A stretch of 60,000 bases of DNA from Takakia lepidozioides. Lineage: Eukaryota; Streptophyta; Takakiopsida; Takakiales; Takakiaceae. How positions within the stretch are numbered: the stretch's first letter is position 1; every line of letters starts with the position of its first letter. The stretch spans positions 43,011,053-43,071,052 of the forward strand of contig CM060732.1 of assembly GCA_030704615.1 (NCBI GenBank), written 5' to 3'. Position numbers and translations under genes: made by a program. The notes beneath the pieces are model-generated. The model saw only the letters and a program-made list of their open reading frames with translations. It was not told where the DNA came from and searched no databases. Positions 14,401 through 26,084 of the stretch are shown piece by piece.

Positions 14401-17400
14401 ACAGCTTAGTCATTGAGAGGTTTCAAAGGAAAACTATGTGGCAGTTTAGGATGGAAACCCACCAATGCTTTATGAGGAAGTTTTGCAACGTATATTGCAG
14501 AATGATGCCACATCTGGGACATTTGGCAGTGTTTCACTTTCCTTCTAATCCTAAGAAAATGAGGATTGGCAATTTGTTGACCAATGCGAGGGTGATTATC
14601 ACACTCAAGGTTTGTGTAAGTTATGATTCTAGTGGAGAGCTGATAGGCGGATGGTTATTGGGGCAGCAACGTACAACACAGGAGATACTGCTGTTCAAGG
14701 AGGGGCAGCTACAGGATGCACAGGCTTGGATGGCTCGAGCTCAGGAGCTGGATGCGTATCATGTCAATGCAAACAACACCTTGCATGCTGAGCTGCGTGA
14801 CCGCACTGATCAAGTGAATCAACTATGGATGGGCTACCAGAGGCAGGTTAGACAGTGATGGTGAAAAATCTTGAAGTGGGTTGGTCAGATTTGAGTCTCC
14901 ATCTTGAAACGTGCTAAAATAAATCGTTTTGAATGGGAATAGTGCTAATTGGGGTCCTCCTCTTTTTTAAGCTCATCTGCCAACATGACAGTTTAAAAAC
15001 CAGAGTTGTCGTGACCGCAGTCTCTCCTGCAGGTTGGTGTCTCTGACTGAGAATGCCTTGGTAGAGGCTGACTGGATATTTAGAGGACTCGGTGAGTGCA
15101 CCCTTAGACTTTTTCCCTCATAGTCGAACTCCTCGGAGTGAGGAAGTTTGACGATTGTGAGAGTCAATAGATTGTTACCTCCGTGCTAGTGCTTGAACTT
15201 TCAGAAGTTAATTCTAGATCCCTGTCCCAAATGCATAAATTTCCCTTATGAAAATTGGTGAATGAGATGACTGGGTTTTGTATGTGCTGGGGGCCAATGT
15301 TCACAGCTTCAAGACATGGAGAGATATCATGCTCAGGTGATTCAACGATTGCAACTAGAAGTTACTGAGGCCCGGGAACAAAATCGGATCCTCAAAGGTG
15401 CTACTCCGCCAGATCGTCCAGAAATCAAGGATGAGAGACAAGCTCATGCAGGCAATAACAAAGAACTATCACAGAATGAGGAGGATTCGGGGATGAATTG
15501 TGCCAAAGCTACAATGGCAAACGGTGGTGGCAGCATCCGCGGCAATCTCTCTAATGGAACCACCGAAACTGCTCTTCCGGCCATGGTTGCTTGTGAGGGC
15601 CCTTTAAAGGTTAGCGTGGTGGGCCTGAGAGTGTAGAGTCTTACGAAGGATGTATGTTTATGTCCTGGTTGGAGTTGTTAAGTACTTGCAGATTGCTTCT
15701 GTGCAGTACCTTCATTTGGACACAGGACCCCACTAGCTGGAAAGCCTCACAAAAACATCTTGCCCCGAGAAACGGTTTTTGGGCAATGCCCTCACCTCCT
15801 GAAAGATCCGGGCAGTTTCTTTCCAATGATATGAGCCCAGACAGAAATGGACTACTAGAGGCTGCCATCTGGCATAGCTTCGCAAGTCTAATAGAAAATT
15901 GAGGTTCCTTGTGTCAGGTGCTTCCGTAGCTGTGCGATAGGTTTTGAGTTGGGGGAAGGTTTTGACTATGGAGTAGTTGCTTGAAAGGCCAGGTGTTTTG
16001 TAGCAAAGATCTTTGACATTATGTGATCCTGCCTCTACTTGCTTAGGACTATGTGGAAATATACGCAGTTACCATTTAGTCTAGTAAACTGGAAGATGGC
16101 TTCCCTGGTAATGGTGATCATTGGACATTGGATCATTTCTTTAGCACACAAAAACGCCCATCAGACTAATGTGCATGCTGTTAGGTCAAACCTGTGGGAG
16201 CTTCTCAACATGTCTGCCATTGAAGATAGGAAAGCTTCACCATACTAAGCATTATGAATCTCCCCTAGTTCTAGATTGGTCACATAAAGAGTGAAAGTCG
16301 CATGAGCTGTCTGGTGTTTCTAATCTGTCTGTGGATGAGACGTCAGCAGGTATTTTGAAGTTTCTCTTCTACTCTGCAGTCTTAGCAGCGGTAACTGCCT
16401 GGTGCAGGTGGAGCAGGCCACAGGACATCCAATAGTCACACTGGGAATGGCTCCAGTTCTGCCATCTGCTGCAATGGGACCTATACATCAGTTTGGTCTG
16501 CACCAGCAGGTGATGACTCCTGCTATGCAGCCTTCACCTGTGCCAGTACCCCAGCCTTCTCTGCCACAGTTGCAGGCCCTTCCTTCTGTGCTACCCCCAC
16601 CACAGCATCTGCCTCATATGCACCAACAGGTTGGCATCCAATGTCTTCAAACTTTCTTTTTAATGTGCCGTTGTTTACAGCAGTTGTGCATTTCAATGGC
16701 AGTCTCTGATGTGTTTTCCTGAAGTTCTCCTGTCCTGCATCTGCCGATATTAGACAAATGCCTAGGTGTCTTTTAATGTGGTTTCTCTTGTTCTACTTGC
16801 CTCAGGGCCACCCACCGACATCTTAAAGTCCTTTCTTTCCTACAGGAGGTCATATATTGAAGGTGAAGACCTATAGCTGAGTGTGAAGTTTGTGGGGCAG
16901 GTGATTCATGCTCATCAACACCACAATTCTCAGCAACAGCAATCTGTGCAAGGGCCACGTCAGGGCGGGCCCTCTTCAACCATGCCAATGCAAGCAGTGC
17001 AGCTGTCTCCAGCACATGAGCATGCAGCAGGAGGTCAGGAACAAGGAGCAGTGGTGTTGTTGCCACCATCATCTGCTCAACCCCATGCTACTAATTCTTC
17101 CATGCAACCATCTGCTCAGTTAGGGCAGCAAGCACCACCAGTCTCTGAGCCAGTGCAGCCCCACAATGAGGAGCATCAGGTGCAGATGTCTTTGCACCCA
17201 GCTCATAGCATTTAGAATAGTAGTTGACTGACTGCAGAGTTCCCTGGAAGCCATCCAATTGTGCAGTCGACTTTCATTGTGTTTGCATCAGATGTTGCCT
17301 CACTGAGTGTTGGCGGCGGGCTTGGGCTCTCGCCACATATAGTGATATGCCTCAAGCACTAAATTCAGGGCCTCAACTCCAGCTCAAAGTGTGGTTGACT

Positions 17401-20030
17401 ACCGGATCCTACTTGTTCTCAACTCTCAGTGGTAGTCCAGTTACCTTATGCAAAATGAATTACCATCTTAACTTCTATAGGAAACATCCAGCCCCTCAAC
17501 CTCTTGTGTAAACATGCTATCAGGAGCAGCCGCAGCAGGCAGAGCTTTCCATCCAGCACCATCGACAATCTAGTGCTCCACAAGAGCGACAGGTATGCAC
17601 CATTAGCACTCACACTGTCTAAACTGAACTCAAATTAATGGGTTACAAGCTCCAAACTTTTAGTGTGCAACTTCTCCTGCAGGCATATGGGCTCCCATGC
17701 CTTGTGGCAACGCCTATGCAGCAGATCCCTCCGGTAGTACCCTGATTATTTTCAGTGAGCTTGTCATGTCCTTGGCATAAATCAGCCGCAGGTAGAGTAC
17801 ATGCACCTTGTCTTCGTTTTTCATGCTCATCCATATATAACCTATATAATGTGGACTATGCTCTCTGAGCCTAATCTCTTTAGATTGCAAAGAAGAAACT
17901 AGGCCTGGAACTCTTCCAGGCTGGATTCCTTGAATTCACCCTGAAGAGGTTTCCATTTCTGTACTTGACTTGGCTTGAGTCCCTTCTCTATTCCATCAAT
18001 TGATTGGTTCTGCTCAAACTGGGCACAGTCTATGGCCACAAGGCTACAGCAAACAACATCTCAAGAGTACATTTATTCGAATCAATTGATCTTGCAGGGC
18101 CCTGAGCCAATGAGGAGGCTGGAGCAGCAGCAGCAGGCTCAAACACAGAAGCAGGTGCATCAGCAGCAGCTCCAGAACACAGAAGCCCAGCAGCTGCAGC
18201 ACCAGCAAGGAATCTCCAGCACGATGCAGCACCTCTCTGCTCCTTCGGCTGAGGAGGGACATCATCAGCAGCATGAAACATCTGGCACCAAGTCAGTCTT
18301 AGACAAGCAAGAGCCAAGGACCTCGGCTACCACTGCAGTGACAACATTCCCAGAGGCAAATAGCAAAACTGCCGAGCCTGTGCTGCTGGATGAGAGGTCC
18401 TTGTTGGCGTGTCTTGTGCGGGCTGTTCCTGCTGAATCCAACTCTAAAATTCGGATCAGCTCTACGGTATGAATTTACCGACACAATCACAATCTTATGG
18501 GTTTGTAAATTTTGGATGATGCTGTTTGTGAAGTAAGCTGTTCCAGTCTTTCTGTGATCTGCTAATTGGAAGTCTACTGTAAATGAGCTTTGTCCTGTTT
18601 GAATGTGTATGTCTTGTTGCATTTAGTTCTATTGAAGCTAACTGTAGTTGCATGGATGTAATCACTTGCCAACAGTGGGAATGCTCTCAGTTTTTGGGTT
18701 TGAACTCTTGAAGTTGAACATCTTGTGATTGCGAGCAATTTTCGCATTATCCTTGCAGCTGCCAAATCGACTCGGGAAGATGCTGGCTCCTCTCCATTGG
18801 CATGATTACAGGAAGCAGTATGGTCGTCTGGACGAGTTTGTTAGCTCCCATCCAGAGGTACTCTTCTAGGTTCTGTCTGTGTTGGAATCCATTTCAGTTT
18901 TGCTGGGACACCTCAGCAAAGTTTTCACAGTCTTCTGTCTCCAGATCTCAACCCAGTGCCATTCCATGTATGAAGCACCGATTGAACTCTTACCAACAAG
19001 AGGAAGAATTGTTGTGTGTTCAGCTCTTTGTCATTGAAGGCGATTACATTCATCTTCGGGAAGGAGCGCATGCCATGGTCTCAGCAACAACAGCTGTAGC
19101 AAAAGCAGCAGCAGCAGCAGCAGCTGCTGCCCCACTAGGACCAACTCGGTTACCGACAGTGGCCGTCACCCCAGTAGCACAACTTGCTCAATTGCAGCGT
19201 GGAAGGACTGGAAAGGCCGGAAACAAAGACAGCAAGTCAGGACCTGCACACCAGCAAGATCAGTCAGCAAATGCTTCCAAACAGAGGCCACCCTCTCCAC
19301 AGAGTTTAAACTCAGGGAATTCCAAGCAAAACCAAGGCTCAGTCATGGCTAGAAACCTGGTGGAGAATGGCATGTCTACTGTTTCTAACAATGGCAAAGT
19401 TGACCCCCATCGTGCTCTGACCGGTGTGGACACTGGCGCTAATGGGGTCTCCTCAAACAAGAGCCCGGTTGGGTTTGAAGACACAGGAGCAAATGGCTAT
19501 GGAGGTTCAGGCAAAGGGAGTGGCTCTCATGGGAACAGACAGCATGGCAGGTATCTTCCTCACCTTATGACAGATTCTAAGAAACTACTGCTTTCCATGT
19601 CATGATCCTCACTTTCGAGAGGAAGGCTGAATTTTGTCTGGGCTTGGAGTCCTGTGTGGTTCACATTAATCCCAGACAATGTCGCTTGCAAGGCATGCCG
19701 CACTCCCCTCCACCATGCAATAGCACAGGAGTTTTACAGGAGTGGTGGACCTGCCTGCTCAGTGTGAGGTTTGCAGTTAGTCTAAGGTCCCCAATGCACC
19801 TCATTGGTTTTCTGTGTCCATGTAAGAAGCATGACCAGGTATCCATGGATATGTCTGTAGAGTGGAGGTCCATGATTTGACTGTCCAAGTTGAAGAAGTA
19901 ATTGGTTGTGTGGCTTTGTGACAGCAGAGGTTCACTGCCAGGAACAGGACATTACAGAAAGCAAGACAACCAATTCAGGCCCCAGACACAGGAAAGCCGA
20001 GTTATGGGAACACCTACCACAGCGCAGTGA
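11402..20030 (+). CDS. Plant-specific coiled-coil, Gln-rich protein (DUF7725-like C-terminus), 15 exons
   Basis: I recognise the family as a conserved plant protein of unknown function; the DUF7725 label is from memory. Exons: 11402-11761, 12557-12796, 13362-13463, 13572-13627, 14112-14256, 14667-14846, 15307-15609, 16408-16629, 16901-17179, 17524-17592, 17683-17733, 18098-18466, 18759-18857, 19024-19550, 19925-20030. Every junction keeps phase and gives about 1035 residues. Order: a basic low-complexity N-terminus; a long coiled coil starting at DALEQRLHDITRQREQLQQA and running to LQLEVTEAREQNRILKG; a Gln/Pro/His-rich disordered centre; then the conserved block LLDERSLLACLVRAVP, RISSTLPNRLGKMLAPLHWH, LFVIEGDYIHLREGAHAMVS, which looks like a small winged-helix-type fold; an Ala run; and a Ser/Gly-rich tail ending GTPTTAQ. 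The middle exons are the least certain. A LINE-tail fragment lies in intron 11. Confidence 0.85.
17995..18080 (+). mobile_element. Short LINE 3'-tail fragment in an intron
   Basis: The stretch containing 'ggccacaaggctac' and 'agcaaacaac' matches the 3' ends of the LINE fragments at 24015, 25085 and 38000. Only the tail is present, ending about 20 bases before the acceptor of the exon at 18098, so it now supplies part of the 3' intron sequence. Confidence 0.6.
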
Positions 20031-21103
20031 GGTGAACTTTCAAGATTTGGGATACAGAAATAGCATCTCGACAGTGACTGCCTTATTTTTATAGGAGTTC
20101 ATATATCATGTTGCTTGTGGAGTTCACGACATAGCATCTCCGCTGACAAGCAGTTGGACTGTTTGGTTTGTGCATGTATCTGCAGGAGTAGGTGGATCAA
20201 TATGAAGCCATGTCAAGTTGCAATGAACACATAGGATGTGTATGGAGCTACATTCAAGCAGAACATCTGTTGAAGAAATCTGTTCCAAAAGTTGCATGAA
20301 GTAGTATCTTGTTTTGATATTCATGGCATGTGCTCAGCTGGCGAGTAAGGCAATTAGTTTCAATGGGTGAGAGGCACGATGTCCTCCACCTTTTTGGTCA
20401 TTCTGGAGGTGCCCCTGGAGATTTAGAGAAACCTTTTAACAATCCCAAGTCTCTTCTGTGCACATCAGCTTGTTTCAATTCTTTTAGGTGTCAAAAATGT
20501 GGCCAACCCCTCAAAGGAAGAGGGTGTGTTCCTTCTAATGACGTGTGACCGGTCTAATAGTCTAGAAGCCACCACCAACACTGGGTATCTATGTCAAATG
20601 TTGTTGCATGGGGCATTGAAATGCCCACCAGGCAGAAGAGCAGTTGGAAGACCATACAGGAGAGAAACTGATTGAATTGTTCACCCTCCCAGGTGGGAAG
20701 TATCTTAAAGCAGCAATTGCAGACTTGTGACAGCATGTGTGGGTTGGATGGTGTGTGTGTGCGTGCACACATGCAGAATATATGGACAATTTTCCACTGT
20801 TGCTTCGGCTTGAATACTGCACAGTAGCCCTCGAGTATAGGTTTCTCTTTTTTGTGATGTTATAATTGTACTGTGACTTATTGTTGTGGATTATGTTACA
20901 CATATGGAACAAAGTATCTGAAAACTCATTCCCGACAGGTTCTGTGCCGATCTTTTGACCTTTCTGTGAACTCCTGAAACCTTAGCCCCTGTTGAGGAGT
21001 AGCAATGGAGACCTTTTGTCATAGGTCTTCTCAGGAGATGTTGGCGTAGCCCTCTTTCTCTCAGAGTCTTGTAGTACATTCTTTCTCTCTCACACTACTG
21101 GTG
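20031..21103. other. 3' flank of the coiled-coil gene, no gene seen
   Basis: This should include the 3' UTR of the gene ending at 20030. Open frames on both strands are short and without recognisable wording. There is a GT-rich patch near 20750-20770. Confidence 0.4.
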
Positions 21104-21523
21104 TTAGCCCCCTGGCAAATGTAAAGGCATTTCCTCGGACAGCGGCACCATGCATCTCCTGCCACTGTACCAGCCACCTCCTGCCCTAGGAGGCTTCACC
21201 TGCTTTGCATCCACCTTATACACCAGCTCAGCAGAAACTGCATCTTCACCCCACTTCAATGGAATAACCCGCTGACTATTTCCCTTTGTTATGTGAAGGC
21301 CATTGTTCACACAATGGCTTCCTTGTTACAGGGCAGGAGATGGAACTGTAGTCCACCGGCAGTTGCCCTGGGCAGAAAGATGCAACCACTGCCCTGGGCC
21401 CCTCCACATTCCTCTTTCAACTCCAACACAGTTTAGTTTCAAGCCTGTGGGCCAAGGGTGACCATTCACCCCATCCATGAATATGCCCTGCAGTTCTACC
21501 ACATACAACTTTTTCCCACTCAC
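21104..21523 (-). pseudogene. Open frame remnant of unknown origin
   Basis: The minus strand reads protein-like text in one frame across about 420 bases with a stop near 21320, for example GVNGHPWPTGLKLNC and GNSQRVIPLKWGEDAVSAEL. It lies directly beyond the 3' end of the minus-strand LINE fragment. I do not recognise a family. It could be part of the retroelement or an older host exon; nothing decides between these. Confidence 0.25.
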
Positions 21524-22880
21524 TAGTAGACCCTGCCCCCAGTTTGGTTCGCAAATTAGGGACCCACATTCCAGTAGTGTGACTTACCTTGATATAAACA
21601 ACTTTCCAGATATCCACTGGAAAGCCCTTCACACAGTCATCACTCTGCTGTGTGTGCAGCCCAAAAAGGTAGACCAGGACTCTATCCAGATTTTCACAGT
21701 TGGTGAACAGAATTGCAGGAATCATGTTCTTAATGTTCCTGAAAACGGCCACTGTCAGATCAGAACCAGTGTTGGACCCGTATATGGGGGTGAGGCGGGG
21801 TATCAGCACGGGTAAGGGTATCGCAGCAGGGTACCAGACCGGGCGGGTATAAGCAACTGGCAATACCCTGGGCAGAACATATTGGGGGCAATATAGTATA
21901 ACGCTAATACCTGGGCTCCTACCAGACCAGCCTGGTATCGCAAGGAACGCAGCTTTGTTGATACCAGTACTATGTCTTCCGCCGTCGCTTGCACCCTAGG
22001 TATCAATATGTGGAGCGTTAGGGATTTAGGGTGCACCAATGGAGAGTTGCGGCTCTTTGATTGAGACGATCTGAATGGCGATTTTGGGGGCTCTAATTTT
22101 GCCATTCAAAAATCTGCTTAGGCTTGGAGCATTGTCTCATTTATCAGCCTGTAATATGGCTCTTGTAAGGTGACCTCAAATTACCTAAGATGAGATCCAG
22201 CTCCCTGTTATTATGAATTGCGGCACTCAGCCACTGAGGTGACCACTTCAGTCGCTAAAGTGCTCACGTCAGCGGTATAATTTGGACAGATTTTAGTTTT
22301 AAAATAAAATAAAATAAAATAAATAACTGTATTGATATCAGTATTGATATACCCCAGTATAAGATTTGAAATTTGAAATACTGGTACCATACCATACCAT
22401 GCCAAACAAAACCAATATACATACCAGACTGGTACATTAAAAGCTTAATACCTATCTTGATACCATTACCAGGTATGAAGGAGGCCTCTTCACCGACAAT
22501 ACCATACCCTGGCTGGTATGAAATGTTGATGATACCGGCCCAACACTGGTCAGAACACCCTAGATTTACCAGATACTGGATATTGTCTTTGCGCAGTTGT
22601 TCAAAGGTAGGCTCCCACCATTCCTTTAGATTTAGATTTCAGTCCGGTGCCAACTGTATGTAGGCTCTTCAGATCATCCTTTAAGGTCCTTGCCTATGTC
22701 AGGAAATTTCATGCTTAACTTCATTGTTATTGGACAGTTTTTGGGACATGGCTTTGGCTTCATCAAGAGGGTCAATTCTTCTGGACTAATATTCATCGGC
22801 AAAGACTCAGCCTGTTTAACAGAACGATCTTCCTTCCAAGAAATTACTACAATTAGAATTAGATTGTGACTTCTGTAACC
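21524..22880 (-). mobile_element. Degenerate LINE (non-LTR) 3' fragment, minus strand, split by a DNA transposon
   Basis: Two pieces, about 21524-21765 and 22550-22880, align in order with the plus-strand LINE fragment at 24165-25040. On the minus strand, wording such as RNIKNMIPAILFTNCENLDR parallels RSIKNMVPAPLVTNFENLEA of the other copy. The zinc-binding region after the reverse transcriptase is heavily mutated here. Many stops; inactive. The gap between the pieces is the element at 21766-22549. Confidence 0.7.
21766..22549. mobile_element. Probable non-autonomous hAT-type element nested in the LINE fragment
   Basis: The ends are inverted repeats, CAGTGTTGG..CC at 21766 and GG..CCAACACTG at 22549. 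They are flanked by a near-perfect 8-base duplication (atcagaac on the left, gtcagaac on the right), the hallmark size for hAT elements. Removing the insert restores the LINE sequence order seen at 24825-24860. The interior is rich in GGTAT/ATACC units and carries a TAAAA-repeat at about 22300-22325; it shows no transposase frame. About 784 bases. Confidence 0.65.
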
Positions 22881-23026
22881 AAATTGAACCTGCCAAAGGT
22901 TCCATTTTGAGAGTGGCACCGCCTATTATTAGAATCACTGAAGAGGACAAAGACGTTGAAATATCAGAATTATTAGAGACTCTTTCGAAATTTGACTTGT
23001 TCATGCAGGCCAGCTGCTTAAACCAC

Positions 23027-23053
23027 AGTATCCATAGTATCCACAGTATCCAT
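23027..23053. repeat. Short tandem repeat, 9-base period, three copies
   Basis: The unit agtatccat or agtatccac occurs three times head to tail. It lies between the minus-strand LINE fragment and the last Elongin C exon. Confidence 0.8.
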
Positions 23054-23450
23054 TGGTCAGAACATATATAGGACACCGTCAAACTGCCCATGAAGCAGAG
23101 AGTGAGCCCAGGTAGCATGGTTGCAATGAATACTCTTAAGATCTTTAATGTTCACAGTATTTCTATGAGCTATGATTATGGTTCGCTAGTGACAGTAAAG
23201 CTGAAGGAAGGTTAGTGTATATTTCCTAGAAAACAGTAGCCCAAACATTATCAGTGAAAACTGACAGAGACGGCCAATGAGCTCATCTCATTGAACTTGG
23301 GGGTTACAGTGGAGTGCTGCACACACATCCCCAGGACCGGATAAAGTTGTTTTGTAGAAAGAACATATAACAATCAATTACATTTTCAAGCAAGAAGTTC
23401 AATATGCATATTCACAGGGTAAAGGTCGATGAGGGAAAGAGAAACATGTA

Positions 23451-24052
23451 TCAGGTGTGGAGGTAATTGGCTGCCATCATAAGTTCCAGCGTAATTTCAG
23501 GTTCAATATGAAACTCTGTCTCCTTACCACTGCAATGCCAGCAAAGTGCAGAGTCAGCTCCAGACCTAAATTTGGAAAAGTATGAATAAAAGAGCAGACG
23601 TAATCAGTGTCACCAAATTTGGACTATCAATATCTTAGAAGAGACTGGCAGCTAACTTCACTACCTTAACTAACTTCATCAGCTTTTAGGACCAGCCACT
23701 GCCTAACAAACAGGCCTCCCAAAACACCAACACGAATATACGTGCAAAAATGTCTAGGTCAAGGCGCAACAGGAAACCAACCTGGCAAACTGCAAGGACC
23801 AGTAAAAGTACTGACACACTTTCTCAAGAATGGGTGTACTGATCTCTGGAAATCTCACTTCGCCTAACTCCGTCTCCGTAAAACTTCCTGTCACAAATAC
23901 ATGAGGTTCTGCTTTCAAGCAAATCTAGAAAGTCCAAACCAATTGTTTATACCAAGGTAAGTCCACTACTGGAGTGAGCCTAGTGTATTCCACCTTGTTG
24001 ATCAGCCCAAACTCGGCCGATCAAGGCTGCGGCAATCAATGTGTCATGAGTA

Positions 24053-24127
<75 letters not shown>

Positions 24128-25515
24128 GTCAAGACTACGGCAAACAACGTCTTATGAGTACATTCTCTCTGTTCAAGGCTGGCCGTGGAGTATGCATCTG
24201 CTGTGTGGGTACACAATTCCAACCATGCTAAATATCTTGAGTCCATTCAGGTCGTGGTGCTCAAAGAAAGCATGCCCGCTTGCCTGTTCTAGAGCAACTA
24301 ATGTGGCTGTTATGGGTGAGTTTGCAATACCTCCCTTAAGCTCTCGACATGATGAATTCAGGTCGGACAGTGAGGTCATTTGAGAACACATGCCTAATAC
24401 CAGATACCCTAAGATAATCGACTCTACTTCTTGGAATCAAGACAGTCCTGTTAAACAGGCCAAGTCGTGACCGAAAGGGCAAAGAGATATTCAAGTATCT
24501 GAATGTTAGTCCAGAAAAATTGACCCTATTGGATGAAGCTGACCTGGACTGGTTGTCCAAAGCTATGTCTGATGCCCAAAGACTGTCAGAAGAAAATGAA
24601 GTTAGGCATAAAACTTCGCTGAACTTGTATCCAGTCTGTGACATGGGCAAGGACCTTAAGGATGATCCCAAGGGCCTACCTACCCTCAGCACCAGACTGA
24701 AATTTAAACTTGGTGGGGATTCTACCTTTGAACAAAAAGAAGATGCATGCAGAGAGGAAGAGGAGATTGTGATTGCCCCATGTGCGGGCAGCCCCACGAC
24801 AATAACCATTTTGTTATACATTGTCCGGGGTATTCTCACCAGAGACTGACCCTTTTCAGGTCCATCAAGAACATGGTTCCTGCACCTCTGGTCACCAACT
24901 TTGAAAATCTCGAGGCTGAGCCACCCTGGCCCTGTTCGGATCTAACTTTTGGGCTGGCCATGCTTGAGTGAAGGTCTTTCTAAAGGATATCTGGACAACC
25001 CAAACTAACTCGAGGTAAGTGACACTACTGGAGTGAGCCCGTCACAAAGGTAGTGCCTAATTCCCTATGTGTCCGTCCAACCTGGGGGCAGGGTCTATGG
25101 CCACAAGGCTACGGCAAACACAGTCGAATACATTCTCTCCATTCACAATCAGTCCCAACTTTGTAGGAATGAACCCTAACTGCATTTCAAACTTACATTT
25201 GACTACATAAGACTTTGTGAACACCATTTGCAGACAAAAAGCAAGGAGGATAGACACGAAGCAGTTAAGGAAAGAAGCGGGGGACAACGGGCACAATAAC
25301 CTTCAAGAAAGTCAAAAGAGACCACAAGAGAAACATGCATTTGCCAAACGTGCACAGAGCAGACACAGATCAATGGAAAGCAGGGAAAGAAAAAGCTGTG
25401 TACCAGTTGAAGTAAGCATGTTCTTAAGAGTGTTGGAGACGAGAGCAGCCTTGCGGTCAATCACGAACTCAAAACCCTCTGCGCTTATCAGCTTCACTGT
25501 ATCCTCTTTCCTCAT
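23451..25515 (-). CDS. ELC: Elongin C (SKP1/BTB-fold ubiquitin-ligase adaptor), 3 exons
   Basis: Elongin C is the small adaptor that links BC-box proteins to Cullin ligases and also partners Elongin A with RNA polymerase II. Exons: complement(25404-25515), complement(23782-23887), complement(23451-23529). Both junctions keep phase and give 98 residues, close to the plant protein length. It starts MRKEDTVKLISAEGFEFVID, continues TELGEVRFPEISTPILEKVC and QYFYWSLQFA, and ends KETEFHIEPEITLELMMAAN-YLHT, the conserved C-terminal BC-box-binding region. All splice sites are GT-AG. The first intron (about 1.5 kb) contains a plus-strand LINE fragment and a TC microsatellite, so the exons are easily missed. 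No frame damage is seen, so I infer a working gene. Confidence 0.95.
24005..25150 (+). mobile_element. Degenerate LINE 3' fragment inside Elongin C intron 1
   Basis: The region at 24175-24380 reads, across frameshifts, like the end of a non-LTR reverse transcriptase (LEYASAVWV, YLESIQVVVLKESMPA). At 24770-24860 the zinc-binding motif CPMCGQPHDNNHFVIHCPGY follows, typical downstream of this polymerase. The 3' part holds the tail sequence with 'ggccacaaggctacggcaaa' at about 25090. Two further tail copies lie at 24015-24060 and 24130-24170, on either side of the microsatellite. Stops and shifts abound; inactive. Opposite in orientation to the host gene. Confidence 0.75.
24056..24125. repeat. 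TC dinucleotide microsatellite, about 70 bases
   Basis: An uninterrupted run of CT units between two copies of the LINE tail. Its place suggests it grew from the 'acattctctct' end of the tail. Confidence 0.95.
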
Positions 25516-25794
25516 CGTTTCCTGCCTAGTGTGCTGTGGATGCGACGGTAAGGGTTTGTCACCAGATTTTCCTTGCGAGCAAGGTGCGAGAAATACTTAA
25601 AGGACAAACACAAGCAGGCAAGAGCTGGCGTGTAGTGTATAAGTAAACAAGGATTTGAACCTCCCAACTCGGTGCTCTACACAAGCGGGTGTTTCTTATT
25701 TAAACTGCGTCTACGTATGTAGTCCACAGTGTCACTGATGAATTTTCCCCTCACAATGCGAAATTCATCCACAGAAGGCAGTATTCTTCAGTTG
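25516..25794 (-). promoter_or_regulatory. Upstream region of Elongin C
   Basis: The stretch before the Elongin C start should contain its leader and promoter, limited on the far side by a SINE. I see no strong TATA box. Confidence 0.35.
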
Positions 25795-25987
25795 CAGAGG
25801 CAACCAAGTTGTAGCCCAGTGGTAATGGGCACATACTACCTCGGAAGTGGTTGTGGGTTCAATCCACCCTTTCATGTCTAGGCAGTAAGCCTTGGGGGTG
25901 CAGTGACACCATAATTAACGCTTCCTTGGGGAGGTGTCAAATTATTATTATCACTATCAAGGGCCAGAAGAAAAAAAAAAAAAAAAC
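25795..25987 (+). mobile_element. tRNA-derived SINE, copy A
   Basis: A polymerase III box A (tagcccagtggtaatggg, 25812-25829) and box B (gggttcaatcc, 25855-25865) are spaced as in a tRNA, followed by an unrelated body and a 16-base A run at 25971-25986. Copies of the same head occur at 31018-30885 (-) and 41418-41340 (-). This is the most complete of the three. Confidence 0.85.
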
Positions 25988-26084
25988 TCGCCGCGTGGTG
26001 CACCAAGTCAAACTCCCTAGACAAGTAAAGGCCAAACCCTTTGAAGCATTTGATTACATGTTGTTTAACATGTACTAGGGTAGC

